Shown here: in pieces, positions 17,381-26,368 of the stretch
Layout: each line of letters opens with the position of its first letter
Numbering within the stretch: position 1 is the first letter of the stretch
Assembly: GCF_016775475.1 (NCBI RefSeq)
Contig: NZ_JAEUXJ010000019.1
Span: 1 to 61,454, forward strand
DNA: 61,454 nt
Direction: 5' to 3'
Source of the DNA: Belnapia mucosa
GTDB taxonomy: Bacteria; Pseudomonadota; Alphaproteobacteria; Acetobacterales; Acetobacteraceae
Position numbers and translations under genes: made by a program
Notes under the pieces: generated by a model
The model's database searches: none
Told to the model about the DNA's origin: nothing
The model's input: the letters and a program-made list of their open reading frames with translations, nothing else

Positions 17381-18347
17381 CCGGCAGCAACAGCCGCCGC
17401 TGACCAACCCGCGCAGAAGGTATTGGTGCACTCGGTTGTTCCGCCGTGCCATGCGCTGATTATAGGCCAGTCGGTCCCGAGCGCGGTTGAACTGTTCCAA
17501 GGCGACGATGGCTGGGACGGAGGCGACCGCGATCCATTCGGCTGGTCGGCCAGCCGCTTGCCGCCGTCGCCGCGACCCTGCGGCAGCAGGGCGGACCGCC
17601 GCCGCTCCGCAGGTCGGGTTCGAAGCCGGTTGGCGTAGACCTGCCCTAAATAGACTGGGTTGGTCAGCAAACCTCGCAGGGCCGAGGCGCTCCAACTCCG
17701 GCGTCCCCTGGGCGAGGCGATCCCAAGCCGGTCCAGGTGCTGCACGAGGCCGATGATTGTGGTGTCCTCACCAGCGCACCGGGCGAACAAATCCCGCACC
17801 ACGGCCGCCTCCGCCTCGTCCAGGCGAACACCTGCCGGGTCCCGCGGGCGGTCAGGGTCGAGCCGGTAGCCATAGCGACGTTGGGTCCAGGGCAGCAGGG
17901 TTCCGGCCCGCAGCTTACGCAGCCGGGCCCGGCGCATTCGCTCGGTAATCAAGCTGCGCTCATACTCAGCGATCGCACCACGGATCTGCAGCAGCAACTG
18001 GTCATGCGGATCCCGGCTCATCGGCCGATCAAGGAACACCACCTCAGCACCGTGTTTCTGCAACTCCTCAACGAGCAGCACTGGTGGACGAAGTTGCGGG
18101 CCAGTCGGTCGGGTGCGGTCATTAGAATGCGCTCGAACCTTGCAGCCGCAACGGCATTGCGCAGGCGATCGAGGCCGGGGCGCCGTAGGCTGGCCCCGCT
18201 ATAGCCGTGGTCACGAAATACGCGATCCGGTTCCAAGGCCCATCCCTGTGCCTCAGCATGGGCGACGAAGCCCTCAAGCTGCTACTCAGTCGTCTTGAAC
18301 TGGGCCTGACGCTGCGTCGAAACCCGGGCGTAGACGGCTACTTGCAT
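17381..18347 (-). pseudogene. large serine recombinase, decayed and truncated by the IS6 element
   Basis: From ATG 18347 the frames give MQVAVYARVSTQRQAQFKTT with the nucleophilic Ser in the ARVS motif. A TAG stands in place of a Gln codon, then VFRDHGYSGASLRRPGLDRL, MTAPDRLARNF, a one-base loss, and MSRDPHDQLLLQIRGAIAEY with SLITERMRRAR. The recombinase domain follows (RRYGYRLDP, ASALRGLLTNPVYLGQVYAN), then a frameshift at about 17560 and the YLLRGLVSGG zinc-ribbon start, which is cut by the IS6 end at 17380. Normal members exceed 500 aa, so the zinc ribbon and coiled coil are missing. The family includes transposon and phage-like integrases that need no tyrosine chemistry. The gene is inactive here. 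The stretch 18348-18582 upstream holds no gene I can support. Confidence 0.82.
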
Positions 18348-18582
18348 AATGGCTCTCCTCCGCGAGACCCTGCGGAGCACGGTCGGCGCTAGCTGGTATG
18401 CCCGGTCCCAACGCTTCTGCGCCGCTGGATGGCTGACCAGCCGTCGGCTGACTGCCCAAGGCTGCCGTTTCGTGACCTGCTCCGAGAAGGCAAGACCCTC
18501 CCGAACGGCCAACTCATGAGTCCCGGCCGACCAACGCCCCGAGGCCCACGCCGCCACGCCAGCGTAAGCTGCCCCTCCCGCG

Positions 18583-19207
18583 TCAGGCAAAATTTGTCGC
18601 TTGTGAACAGGCCATCTACAACCGCTTTGTTCGCTGGAGCCGCATGGGCGTGTTCAGCCGCATCTTTGTCGCCTCGCTGGCGAGGCGGGCGAGCCCGACC
18701 GGCTGATCATCGACAGCACCCACCTGAAGGCCCACCGCACCGCGGCCAGCCTGCTCAAAAGGGGGCACCTGGTCGGTGCATCGGGCGCACCAGGGGCGGG
18801 CTGAACTCCAAGCTCCACGCCGTCTGCGACGACCAAGGCCGCCCCGTCGTCATGATGCTCTTTGAAGGGCAGATGAACGACAGAAGGGCGCCAACATGCT
18901 GGCTCCCCTCCTACCATCCGCGCGCGAGTTGATCGCCGACCGCGGCTACGACAGCAACCCGTTCCGTACCACCCTGGCCGAACGCGGCATCACCGCTTGC
19001 ATTCCGCCCAAGAAGAACCGGAAACAGCCCATCCCTGACGACAAGGCGCTCTGCCGCCAGCGCCACCGCATCGAGATCACCTTCGGTCGCCTCAAGGATT
19101 GGCGCCGCATCGCCACCCGCTACGACTGATGCGCCACCACCTTCTTCGGCGCCATCACCCTCGCCGCCATCGTCATCTTCTAGCTCGGTCAATGAGTCCT
19201 GAGCCTA
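18583..19207 (+). mobile_element. 5'-truncated IS5-type element with broken transposase
   Basis: Translating across frames gives AIYNRFVRWSRMGVFSRIF, GGLNSKLHAVCDDQGRPVVM, ELIADRGYDSNPFRTTLAER, ITACIPPKKNRKQPIPDDKA, RQRHRIEITFGRLKDWRRIA and TRYD, then a TGA and FFGAITLAAIVIF. This is the catalytic two thirds of an IS5-family transposase with several frameshifts and stops. The N-terminal third and left end are missing. The right end is probably near GTCAATGAGTCCTGAGCCTA (about 19188-19207), a sequence of the kind seen at ends of this IS group. The element is immobile. It separates the recombinase relic from the catabolic operon. Confidence 0.78.
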
Positions 19208-19235
19208 GCATGGCGTCCGTGCCGCCCGGATCAAT

Positions 19236-20219
19236 CTAATCCAGCCGCAGGTTCATTTGGCGGACGATCTCCTTTTCTTTGCGGACCTGCCGTTGCACGA
19301 AGCCGGTATAGGTCTCGCTGTCCATGTAGATAACCGGCTGGTCCAGCCCTTCGAGATAGGCGAGGGATTCCGGCCGGTAGAGCGCCTCCTTGAAAGCATC
19401 GTGCAGCTGCTTCACCGTGCCGGGATCCATGCCCTTCGGGCCCGCCAGGCCGTAAGGGGAGGTGGCGACGATATCGTAGCCGAGTTCCCGCAGCGTCGGC
19501 GCCTCGGGGTAGCGGCGGATGCGCTCGGGCGTCCAGACATTCAGCAGCCGCAGCTTGCCGTCGAGGACGAGTTGGGACCAGTGGCTGGCGGTCGCCACGG
19601 CGTCGATCGTGCCGCCGAGGAGCGCGCTGGTGAGCTCGCTGCCGCCGCGATAGGGCGCGTGCAGCCATTCCAGCTTCTCGGTGCTGGCGATCTGGTCCAT
19701 CACCACATGGGATTCGGTGCCGATACCGGGGGAGCCGTAGGAGATGCTGCCGGGCTTCTGCCGCGCCGCGGCGACGAAGTCCGCCCATGTGCGATAGGGG
19801 CTGTCCGCCCGCACGACCACGCCGAAGGTGTAGCCTGTCAGGCAGATGATGTAGGTGAAGTCCGCGACCGGGTCATAGGGCGGGCGCGGCGTCATGAAGG
19901 GCAGCCGGAACACCGATCCCGGCATCTGCGCCAGGGTATGGCCGTCTGCTGCCTCGCTTTTTACCGCGCGGGCGGCGAGGGTGCCATTGGCCCCGGCGCG
20001 GCTCTCGATCACGATGGGCTGGCCAAGGCGCGGCGCGATCAGGTCGGCGAGCACGCGGGTATAGACATTGGGGCCCGGTGCCCAGGCGGCGAAGATGCGG
20101 ATCGGGCGGCTGGGAAACGTCCCGGCCCGCGGCTGTGCCAGTGCCGGCATGGCCAGCATGGCTGCGCCGGCCGAGAGGAATCCCCGCCGCTGGAACAGCC
20201 CGAGCCCTTGTCGCATCAT
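19236..20219 (-). CDS. Bug-family (TctC-like) substrate-binding protein
   Basis: About 327 aa from ATG 20219 (ATGATG with GGGACGGAG upstream). Longer in-frame starts lie inside the preceding gene. An N-terminal Tat/Sec-type signal (QRRGFLSAGAAMLAMPALAQ) is followed by FPSRPIRIFAAWAPGPNVYT, the Bug fold opening, then VIESRAGANGTLAARAVKSE, ISYGSPGIGTESHVV and the PYRGGSELTSALLGGTIDA loop. Bug proteins bind carboxylates or aromatic acids in the periplasm for TctAB-type transporters. No tctA/tctB lies adjacent, so this is one of many orphan Bug proteins seen in this group of bacteria. It is the last gene of the run that begins at the TauD gene, and its start lies 22 bases after the preceding stop. 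Confidence 0.86.
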   Translation of the reverse strand: MMRQGLGLFQRRGFLSAGAAMLAMPALAQPRAGTFPSRPIRIFAAWAPGPNVYTRVLADLIAPRLGQPIVIESRAGANGTLAARAVKSEAADGHTLAQMPGSVFRLPFMTPRPPYDPVADFTYIICLTGYTFGVVVRADSPYRTWADFVAAARQKPGSISYGSPGIGTESHVVMDQIASTEKLEWLHAPYRGGSELTSALLGGTIDAVATASHWSQLVLDGKLRLLNVWTPERIRRYPEAPTLRELGYDIVATSPYGLAGPKGMDPGTVKQLHDAFKEALYRPESLAYLEGLDQPVIYMDSETYTGFVQRQVRKEKEIVRQMNLRLD

Positions 20220-20241
20220 CTCCGTCCCTTTCCGTGAGGTG

Positions 20242-21831
20242 TTATTCCGACGCGGCGGCCGGTCGGACGTCCTGGGCGCGGCTACGTTCATCGACGCGCG
20301 GTTCATGCACGAAGCCCTGTCGGCTCGCCCAGGTGTTCTTCTGGACGTGCAGTGGGATGATGGCGGTCTCCCGCACCATCAGCCGCGCCGCGTCCTGCAG
20401 GATCGCCTCGCGCCGGCTATCGTCCAGCTCCCGCGCCGCCGTGCCGAGCAGCGCATCGAGCGCGGGGTTTGAGTAGCGGGAGCGGTTCACCGAACCCGTA
20501 CCGCGCTGCTGGTCGTAGGTCGCCAGGACGGAGCGCAGGCCGGTCAACGGCTCTCCGGTCGAGCTGCCCCATGAGACCATATAGGCGGAGAATTCCTGGC
20601 GGCTCGCGCGCGTGACGAAGCTGGCATAAGGCGCCACCTCCACCGCGGTGCGCACGCCGATGCGCGACCACATCTGGCCGATCGCCTGCACGATGCGCGC
20701 ATCGTTCAGGTAGCGGTCGTTGGATCCATGCAACACCAGCCGGAAGCCCTGGGGATAGCCGGCCTCGGCCAGCAGCCGCCGGGCGGCTTCGGGATCGACT
20801 GGCCTGACTGGCAGGTCGGGCGCATAACCGTAGGTGCCTGCCGGCATGAATTGCGTGGTCGCCGTCGCCGCCCCCTCCATGACGCGGGAGACGATGGCCG
20901 GCCGGTCCACCGCCATGGCCAGGGCGTGGCGGACCCGCGCATCCTGCAAGGGGTTGCGGTCCAGCGGCTGCCCCTCGGGCCCGGTGACGAAGGGCGTGAC
21001 GCCGCGCGCCTGATCGAGCACCAGGAACATGAGCCGCAAGCTGTCCGCCTCGGTGATCCGCACCCGCGGATCGCGACGCAGCCGGGCGATGTCGCCGGTC
21101 GGGACCTGATCGATGATGTCCACATCGCCTGCCAGCAGCGCGGCGGTGCGGGTCGCATCATTGGTGATCATCCGGTAGTCCACACGGTCCCAGGCCGGAC
21201 GCCGCCCCCAATGGCCTTCGCTGCGTTCCAGCTCGATCCGGTCGCCGAGGCGGATCGACGTCACCCGGAAGGGGCCCGTGCCGATCGCCGCCTTGCCGCT
21301 GTTGAAATCGCTCGTCGTCATCCCCGCATGGGTTTCGCGGTCGAGAATCGGCACCGAGCCGAGATTGGGCGCGACGAGCGGGAAGGGGCCATCCGTGTGC
21401 AGGCGGAGGGTGAGGGGATCCACCACCTCCACGCTCCGCACCCATTGGATATAGGTCATGAAGGAGCCGGGGCTGTTCTGCACGGCGGGGATGCGGCTGA
21501 AGGTGAAGGCCACGTCGTCCGCGGTGAAGGGTGAGCCGTTGGAGAAGGTCACGCCCGGCCGCAGCCTGATCTCCCAGACATCCTCGCCGATGGGCCGCCA
21601 GCTCAGCGCCAGCGCAGGCTGCGGACGCAGCTGCGCATCCAGCCCCACCAGCTCATCGAAGACCATGGAGGCGAAGGCGTTGTTGGGGGAGATGTTATGG
21701 AAATGCGGATCGATGGAGGTGACCTGTGCCCCCACCCCCATGCGCAGGACCTGATCCGCCGCCCATGCGGCCGGCGAGAGCGCAAGGAGGGAGGCCACGG
21801 CCAGCGCCGGCATCCGAAGCATTCTGTTCAT
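20242..21831 (-). CDS. ABC transporter substrate-binding protein, peptide/nickel/opine type (family 5)
   Basis: About 529 aa from ATG 21831, with signal peptide MNRMLRMPALAVASLLALSP ending near AWAADQ. Mature features of SBP family 5 are QVTSIDPHFHNISPNNAFAS, VWEIRLRPGVTFSNGSPFTA (the family signature near residue 100), AIGTGPFRVTSIRLGD and GYPQGFRLVLHGSNDRYLND. Length is normal. There are no Dpp/Opp permease or ATPase genes beside it. A paralogue sharing the DPHFHN opening lies at 39114-40679. It is followed by the Bug gene and preceded by the dehydrogenase gene, all on the minus strand with short gaps, so co-transcription is likely. Ligand unknown; a peptide-like, opine or amide compound is plausible. 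Confidence 0.87.
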   Translation of the reverse strand: MNRMLRMPALAVASLLALSPAAWAADQVLRMGVGAQVTSIDPHFHNISPNNAFASMVFDELVGLDAQLRPQPALALSWRPIGEDVWEIRLRPGVTFSNGSPFTADDVAFTFSRIPAVQNSPGSFMTYIQWVRSVEVVDPLTLRLHTDGPFPLVAPNLGSVPILDRETHAGMTTSDFNSGKAAIGTGPFRVTSIRLGDRIELERSEGHWGRRPAWDRVDYRMITNDATRTAALLAGDVDIIDQVPTGDIARLRRDPRVRITEADSLRLMFLVLDQARGVTPFVTGPEGQPLDRNPLQDARVRHALAMAVDRPAIVSRVMEGAATATTQFMPAGTYGYAPDLPVRPVDPEAARRLLAEAGYPQGFRLVLHGSNDRYLNDARIVQAIGQMWSRIGVRTAVEVAPYASFVTRASRQEFSAYMVSWGSSTGEPLTGLRSVLATYDQQRGTGSVNRSRYSNPALDALLGTAARELDDSRREAILQDAARLMVRETAIIPLHVQKNTWASRQGFVHEPRVDERSRAQDVRPAAASE

Positions 21832-21859
21832 GTCGCTTCCTCCCAACCCTGCACCCCGT

Positions 21860-22966
21860 TCAGGCGCTGCGGGTCTCCATCGGCGCCAGCAGGTAGGCGG
21901 CGCCGCAGCGCCCGCAGATGTCGCGGATATGGCGGTCCAGCGCCGGCGGGATGGGGATGCCCTCCCGCAGCCGGTGCTCGCGCTCCCGGTCCTCGGGCTC
22001 CCCGGCGACGAGCACGGGTTTCGCGGGATCGGCCGGCGGGGTCGCGTGGAGGACGTCGATCACCTCGTCCAGGTCGGACTGGAACTGCCCTTCCGGCAGG
22101 AAGGCCCCCGGATCGATCGCCTGGAAGTAGTGGCCGATATTCTCGGGATCGCCCGGCTTCTGGCTGCGCTTGCGGATTGGTGAGAAGCTGCCGCCGGTCA
22201 GCGTGCCGCCCAGGATATGCACCATCATCGCCAAGCCATAGCCCTTGTGGCTGCCCATCTCCGGCGTGCCGCCGAGGGGCGAGAGGCCGCCTTCCCGACG
22301 GTTGTGCAGATACTCCATCGCCGTGCGCGGATCGGTGGCGCTGCCACCCTGGCCGTCCATCACCCAGCCGGCAGGGACCGGATTTCCCTTGAGGTCGTAG
22401 ACCTTCACCTTGTTGGCGGCGACGGTGGTGGTCGCCATGTCGAGCACGAAGGGGCGGTTCCGCCCAGCCGGCGCAGCAAAGGCGATGGGGTTGGTGCCCA
22501 GCACCGGCTCGGCACCGCCGGTCGGCACCATCATGATGCCACGCGTGGCGCTGGTCACCAGGCCGATGGCGCCGCGCTCCGCCGCCCGCCGGGCATAGAC
22601 ACCGGCGGCTCCGAAATGGTGCGAGTTCCGCACGCCCACCATGCCGATGCCCGCGGCCAGGGCCTTGTCCACCGCCAGATCCATCGCCATGACCGAGACC
22701 GGATGGCCGAGCCCCGCATCGCCATCGACGAGCGCCGTGCAGACGGTCTCCTGCACGATGCGTGGTCGCGCCTGCAGGTTGAGCGCGCCCGCATCGCGCA
22801 TCCGCTCATACATCATCAGCATGGAGATGCCGTGGCTTTCCACGCCCATCAGGTCGGTCTCGACCATCATCCCCGCCGTGGTCTCGACCAGCTCGGGCGC
22901 CATCCCCCAGGCGGTGAGGATGCCAGCGATCTGCTGCCGCACCCGGTCTGCGCCGACCTGCATCAT
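21860..22966 (-). CDS. Ldh-family NAD(P)-dependent oxidoreductase (malate/L-lactate/ureidoglycolate type)
   Basis: This 368-aa protein belongs to the non-Rossmann malate/L-lactate dehydrogenase family (COG2055). Signatures are MGVESHGISMLMMYERMRDA near the N-terminus, the catalytic His segment GMVGVRNSHHFGAAGVYARR, TNPIAFAAPAG, FVLDMATTTVAANKV and the late glycine-rich SHKGYGLAMMVHILGGTLTG. Enzymes of this family reduce or oxidise 2-oxo/2-hydroxy acids such as malate, sulfolactate or ureidoglycolate. Its ATG overlaps the TGA of the FAH-fold gene by four bases (ATGA), which implies translational coupling and a shared pathway in which a hydrolysed keto acid is then reduced. The exact substrate is not evident. 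Confidence 0.87.
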   Translation of the reverse strand: MMQVGADRVRQQIAGILTAWGMAPELVETTAGMMVETDLMGVESHGISMLMMYERMRDAGALNLQARPRIVQETVCTALVDGDAGLGHPVSVMAMDLAVDKALAAGIGMVGVRNSHHFGAAGVYARRAAERGAIGLVTSATRGIMMVPTGGAEPVLGTNPIAFAAPAGRNRPFVLDMATTTVAANKVKVYDLKGNPVPAGWVMDGQGGSATDPRTAMEYLHNRREGGLSPLGGTPEMGSHKGYGLAMMVHILGGTLTGGSFSPIRKRSQKPGDPENIGHYFQAIDPGAFLPEGQFQSDLDEVIDVLHATPPADPAKPVLVAGEPEDREREHRLREGIPIPPALDRHIRDICGRCGAAYLLAPMETRSA

Positions 22967-23817
22967 GGCGCTGCGTCCTCATCCACCACGGGGTTGCGCA
23001 GCACGCCGATGCCGGAGATCTCGACTTCCACCACATCGCCGGCCTTCAGCCAGAGCGGCGGCTTGCGATGCAGCGCGACGCCTTCCGGCGTGCCGGTCGC
23101 CAGGATGTCGCCGGGCGAGAGCGGCGTGATCCGGGATGCGTATTCGATCAGCGTCGGGATCGAATAGATCAGCTCCCCCGTGCCCGCATGCTGCACGCGC
23201 TGGCCGTTCAGCCGCGTCTCCAGGGTCAGCACGGTCGGGTCGGGGATCTCATCGGCCGTCACCACCCAGGGGCCGAGCGGACCGCTGCGCCAGAAATTCT
23301 TGCCGGCGGTGATCATGTGCTTCTGGTAGTCGCGCAGGCTGCCATCGTTGAAGCAGGTATAGCCCGCAATATGCTCCATCGCGCGCTCTCTGGAGATGTG
23401 GCGCCCCGGCTTGCCGATGACGACCGCCAGTTCCCCCTCATAGTCGAATTGCGTGGAGACGCGCGGCCGCACCATGGCTTGGCCCTGCGCCACGAGCGTA
23501 TCGGCGAAGCGGGAGAAGAGGCGGGGAAACTCCGGCACCTCGCGCGGCCCGCCCTCGCCCACATGCGAGCGGTAGTTCAGCCCGACGCAAAGGATTTTCT
23601 GCGGATCCGGCAGCGCCGGCAGCCAGGCGAGATCGGCCAGGGCGAAGTCCGGCGCAGCCCCGGCATGGGCCCGCAGCTCCGCCAGCGCATCCGCTTCGAG
23701 CACGGCCCGCAGGCTGGCATAGCGCCCGCCGAGCCGGCGACGCAGATCGACGACGCCGTCCCTGACCACCAGCCCGAAGGATGGTCCCTCGGCCGTCATG
23801 TAGCTGGCTATGCGCAT
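22963..23817 (-). CDS. fumarylacetoacetate hydrolase (FAH) family protein
   Basis: 284 aa from the ATG at 23817, where MRIASYMTAEGPSFGLVV gives the standard FAH N-terminal domain. An upstream extension would run into the TauD gene and is rejected. The catalytic domain has KILCVGLNYRSHVGEGG, the metal-ligand segment QFDYEGELAVVIGKPGRHIS (Glu ligands), GYTCFNDGSLRDYQ and the C-terminal LSPGDILATGTPEGVALHRK. Members hydrolyse C-C bonds or decarboxylate/hydrate diketo acids with Mg2+ or Mn2+. It lies between the TauD dioxygenase and the Ldh-type dehydrogenase in one tight operon, which suggests degradation of an oxidised carboxylic compound. Confidence 0.88.
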   Translation of the reverse strand: MRIASYMTAEGPSFGLVVRDGVVDLRRRLGGRYASLRAVLEADALAELRAHAGAAPDFALADLAWLPALPDPQKILCVGLNYRSHVGEGGPREVPEFPRLFSRFADTLVAQGQAMVRPRVSTQFDYEGELAVVIGKPGRHISRERAMEHIAGYTCFNDGSLRDYQKHMITAGKNFWRSGPLGPWVVTADEIPDPTVLTLETRLNGQRVQHAGTGELIYSIPTLIEYASRITPLSPGDILATGTPEGVALHRKPPLWLKAGDVVEVEISGIGVLRNPVVDEDAAP

Positions 23818-23870
23818 GGTCGTTCCTGCCTTTCCATGGCGCGGCCCGTGGGCCGCGCCGGATCCTTCGC

Positions 23871-24779
23871 CTAAGCTGCGCTCCGCTGCGGCAAGGCGCG
23901 GCGCAGGAATTCGGGATCGAAGATCCAGTCGGCCATGACTTGGCAACGCTTCATGAGGCGAGGCTCATCGGCCGTGTAGTCGGGGATAGCGTTGTGCAGC
24001 GTTCCGATATGGTCCCAGACCAGCAGGTCGTTCTCGCTCCACTCATTCGAATACTGGAAGCGCGGCTGGAGCTGGTGCTCGAACAGTGCAGTCAGCACGC
24101 GGTCGCTCTCGGCCTCGTCCAGCTCGTTGATGCGGATCGCATAACCGGGATTGCAGTAGAGCACCTTCCGGCCGGTGATCGGATGCGTCAGAAAGACTGG
24201 GTGGACGGAAGGCGGCCGCTTGGCGCGCTGCTCCGGCGTCAGCGGCCCGCGCATGCTGCCGGGGCGGCGGCGCATCTCCTCCCAGAATTTGTTGAAGTCA
24301 TGCGTCGCCGTCATGTCCTCGAGCCGGGACTTCAGCGCCGGGTCCAGCTCATCATAGGCAGCATGCATATTGGCGAAGACGGTGGAGCCCAGGGCCTTGC
24401 CGTCCCGCCGCGGCACCTTCACCGCATAGAGCACGTTCACGAAGCCGATGACGCGGTTGTAGGACATGTCCGTGTGCCAGTCCTGCCCGGCATCGGCCAA
24501 GCCGATCGGCTGCCCATTCTCGCGGATATTCGATAGGATCCCGACCTCCGGCACCTCCGGATCGTGGAATTTGCCGGTGACGGAGCCCTGAATCGGCCCG
24601 AAGCGCTCGGAGAAGACCTTCAGCTCCCGCGCGCCAAGGGTCTGGCCGGGGAAGCGCAGCACCCCGTGCCGGCCGAGTGCCGTGAGGACAGTGCTGAAAT
24701 CAGCCCCGCTCAATGGCTGCGACAGGTCGATGCCCGTCACCACAGCGCCGAGAATCCCGCCCGTCGGCTCGATCATCAT
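23871..24779 (-). CDS. TauD/TfdA-family Fe(II)/2-oxoglutarate dioxygenase
   Basis: About 302 aa from ATGATG at 24779, preceded by GGAGAGGAGGAAA. The iron site is readable: HTDM in GQDWHTDMSYN (first His and Asp) and a distal His in LLVWDHIGTLHNAIPDY; a basic residue for 2-oxoglutarate follows in PRLMKRCQVMAD. The N-terminal ILGAVVTGIDLSQPL and VLRFPGQTLGARELKVFSER are typical. Such enzymes hydroxylate and thereby cleave taurine, sulfonates, ethers of aryloxyacids or betaines. It is the first gene of the operon downstream of an IclR regulator and is followed by FAH, Ldh and two binding proteins, which fits uptake and oxidative breakdown of an organic acid. Substrate not assigned. Confidence 0.88.
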   Translation of the reverse strand: MMIEPTGGILGAVVTGIDLSQPLSGADFSTVLTALGRHGVLRFPGQTLGARELKVFSERFGPIQGSVTGKFHDPEVPEVGILSNIRENGQPIGLADAGQDWHTDMSYNRVIGFVNVLYAVKVPRRDGKALGSTVFANMHAAYDELDPALKSRLEDMTATHDFNKFWEEMRRRPGSMRGPLTPEQRAKRPPSVHPVFLTHPITGRKVLYCNPGYAIRINELDEAESDRVLTALFEHQLQPRFQYSNEWSENDLLVWDHIGTLHNAIPDYTADEPRLMKRCQVMADWIFDPEFLRRALPQRSAA

Positions 24780-24855
24780 CGGGGTTTCCTCCTCTCCCGA
24801 GCGGCTGCCAGCGTTGGGCTGCCTTTCGCTCAGCCTATACGGCAAATCGTCATTT

Positions 24856-24870
24856 TCCCACAATATGGGA
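24856..24870. promoter_or_regulatory. candidate IclR operator
   Basis: TCCCA-CAATA-TGGGA is a perfect 5+5 inverted repeat in the 123-base gap between the iclR-type gene and the TauD operon start. The area is AT-richer than its surroundings. IclR proteins bind such short palindromes near their target promoters. This is inferred from position and symmetry. Confidence 0.4.
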
Positions 24871-24902
24871 TTTCATGACTTTGGGGGTGAGCGGTGGCGG
24901 CC

Positions 24903-25754
24903 TCAGGCGCGCGTCCCGGGGAGCCTCGCAGCCATGCGCGCCGCAGTCTCCTTCAACTCGCCGACCAGGGCGCCGGGGCCGCCGGCGGGGAGGTCGGCCC
25001 GGGCCAGGATCCGAGTGAGGCTGCCACGCACCTCGCCCTCCCCGCCGAGGATGACGGGGACGGCGACCGCGGCCAGCAGGGGGTTGAACTGCCCTACCGT
25101 GATCATGTGGCCCTCGCGCCGCAGGGCCGCGAGGCGGCCGCGGAAGGACTTCCAGTCGGCGCCGAGCCCGGCCTCGGCGATCTCGGCCTGCCGACTCAGG
25201 TAAAGCGTCCTCACGCGGTGGGCCGGTAGCAGGGCCAGGATGATCAGTGACGCCGCGCCCTGGAACAGCGGTAGGGGCAAGCCGCGGGCTCGCCGGATCC
25301 GGATGGACCGGCCTTCGGCCTGGATCGCTTCCGGTCCCTCCTTGTGCACGCAAAGGACCCGATCGCGGTACAGGCTGGAGAGTAGGACGATGCTGTTGGG
25401 CATAGAGGCCGCAAGGGCCGGCATGAGCACCTGTCCCGCCTGCAGTAACGGGTCGGTCAGATGCATCAACCGGTCTAGTTCGACGATCCGGGGCCCAAGC
25501 GAATAAAATGCGCCGCCGGCGGGAGCAAGGAGGCCAACATCACAAAGCGTCTTCAGGTAACGGTATGCCGTCGACTTGGTATAACCGAGCCGCTCGATCA
25601 CGTCCTCCACACGAATCATCGGCGAACTCGGCGAGAATAGATCGAGAAGGTCAAAGATTCGGGAAATGCTGCCTTCGCTTCGCGCCGGGGCAACCCCGGT
25701 GCCGCCATGTGCCGAAATGGAGCCCTCTCCGATGCGGAAAAAAGGGGGGGTCAC
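24903..25754 (-). CDS. IclR-family transcriptional regulator
   Basis: Up to 283 aa. The winged HTH domain is in SEGSISRIFDLLDLFSPSSP, VIERLGYTKSTAYRYLKTLC and VGLLAPAGGAFYSLGPRIVE; the effector domain contains MPNSIVLLSSLYRDRVLCVH, PLPLFQGAASLIILALLP and the late GQFNPLLAAVAVPVILG. It is encoded on the same strand and directly upstream of the TauD-FAH-Ldh operon, so it is the probable regulator of that operon. The start is uncertain: the first ATG lies beside a run of A and C/G homopolymers, and the conserved part begins about 26 residues in. Effector unknown. Confidence 0.87.
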   Translation of the reverse strand: MTPPFFRIGEGSISAHGGTGVAPARSEGSISRIFDLLDLFSPSSPMIRVEDVIERLGYTKSTAYRYLKTLCDVGLLAPAGGAFYSLGPRIVELDRLMHLTDPLLQAGQVLMPALAASMPNSIVLLSSLYRDRVLCVHKEGPEAIQAEGRSIRIRRARGLPLPLFQGAASLIILALLPAHRVRTLYLSRQAEIAEAGLGADWKSFRGRLAALRREGHMITVGQFNPLLAAVAVPVILGGEGEVRGSLTRILARADLPAGGPGALVGELKETAARMAARLPGTRA

Positions 25755-26029
25755 GGCGCTGGCCGAAAGGAGAAAAGCAGCCCGGGCTGGTTGGCAAGCC
25801 GGGCGCCTAGCACGCTGCGTCGTGGTTCGTGGCTCATCGGCGCAGAATCCTTTGCGAAATCTCGAACCCGAGTCTAGCGGGCTCGCCGCGCGCTGGCACC
25901 GTTTTGGCAGAGCCTTGCCGTCAAGCCGGCGTCACGGACGGTCTGTCGCCGCGACCTTCAGCCGTCTGATCATCATGGTGGTCGGCGCTACGATTATGAT
26001 CCGGCCTATGTCACTGCACCAGCATCCCA

Positions 26030-26368
26030 GCCGAGGCCACGGGCGGAAAGGGGGCCGACCTCCAGGCCACAATCATCAACCAAACCGATCTTCCGGGTGG
26101 CACGCATGTCGTGATCCAAGTCCTCGTCGAGGTGCCTCCAAACGCAGAGGTCGAGCGGCATGTCCATCCCGGCATCGAGACTGGCTATGTGCTGGAAGGA
26201 ACGGGCATGCTTTATTTGGAAGGGTGAGACCCAATTGAGTTGAAGCCCGGCGTAGGCTTCCAAGTGCCACAAGGGGTCCGCCATAGTGCGAAGAATGGAC
26301 CTACAGCGGGAAAGATCACGGGCACTCTCATTGCGGAGAAGGGCAAGCCAGCAGCATCTCCGGCCTAG
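26030..26368 (+). pseudogene. cupin-domain protein, broken by a stop codon
   Basis: In one frame this reads TIINQTDLPGGTHVVIQVLV, ERHVHPGIETGYVLEGTGML (cupin motif 1 with HxH and Glu), YLEG, a TGA, then IELKPGVGFQVPQGVRHSAK (motif 2) and ends at TAG 26366-26368. The TGA replaces one codon between the two motifs; no clear ATG precedes, so the 5' end is probably also lost. Small single-domain cupins of this type are usually secreted or cytoplasmic metal proteins of about 130-150 aa. The stop codon lies inside the CTAG that flanks the following IS5 element, so the element inserted exactly at the end of the gene. Confidence 0.75.
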
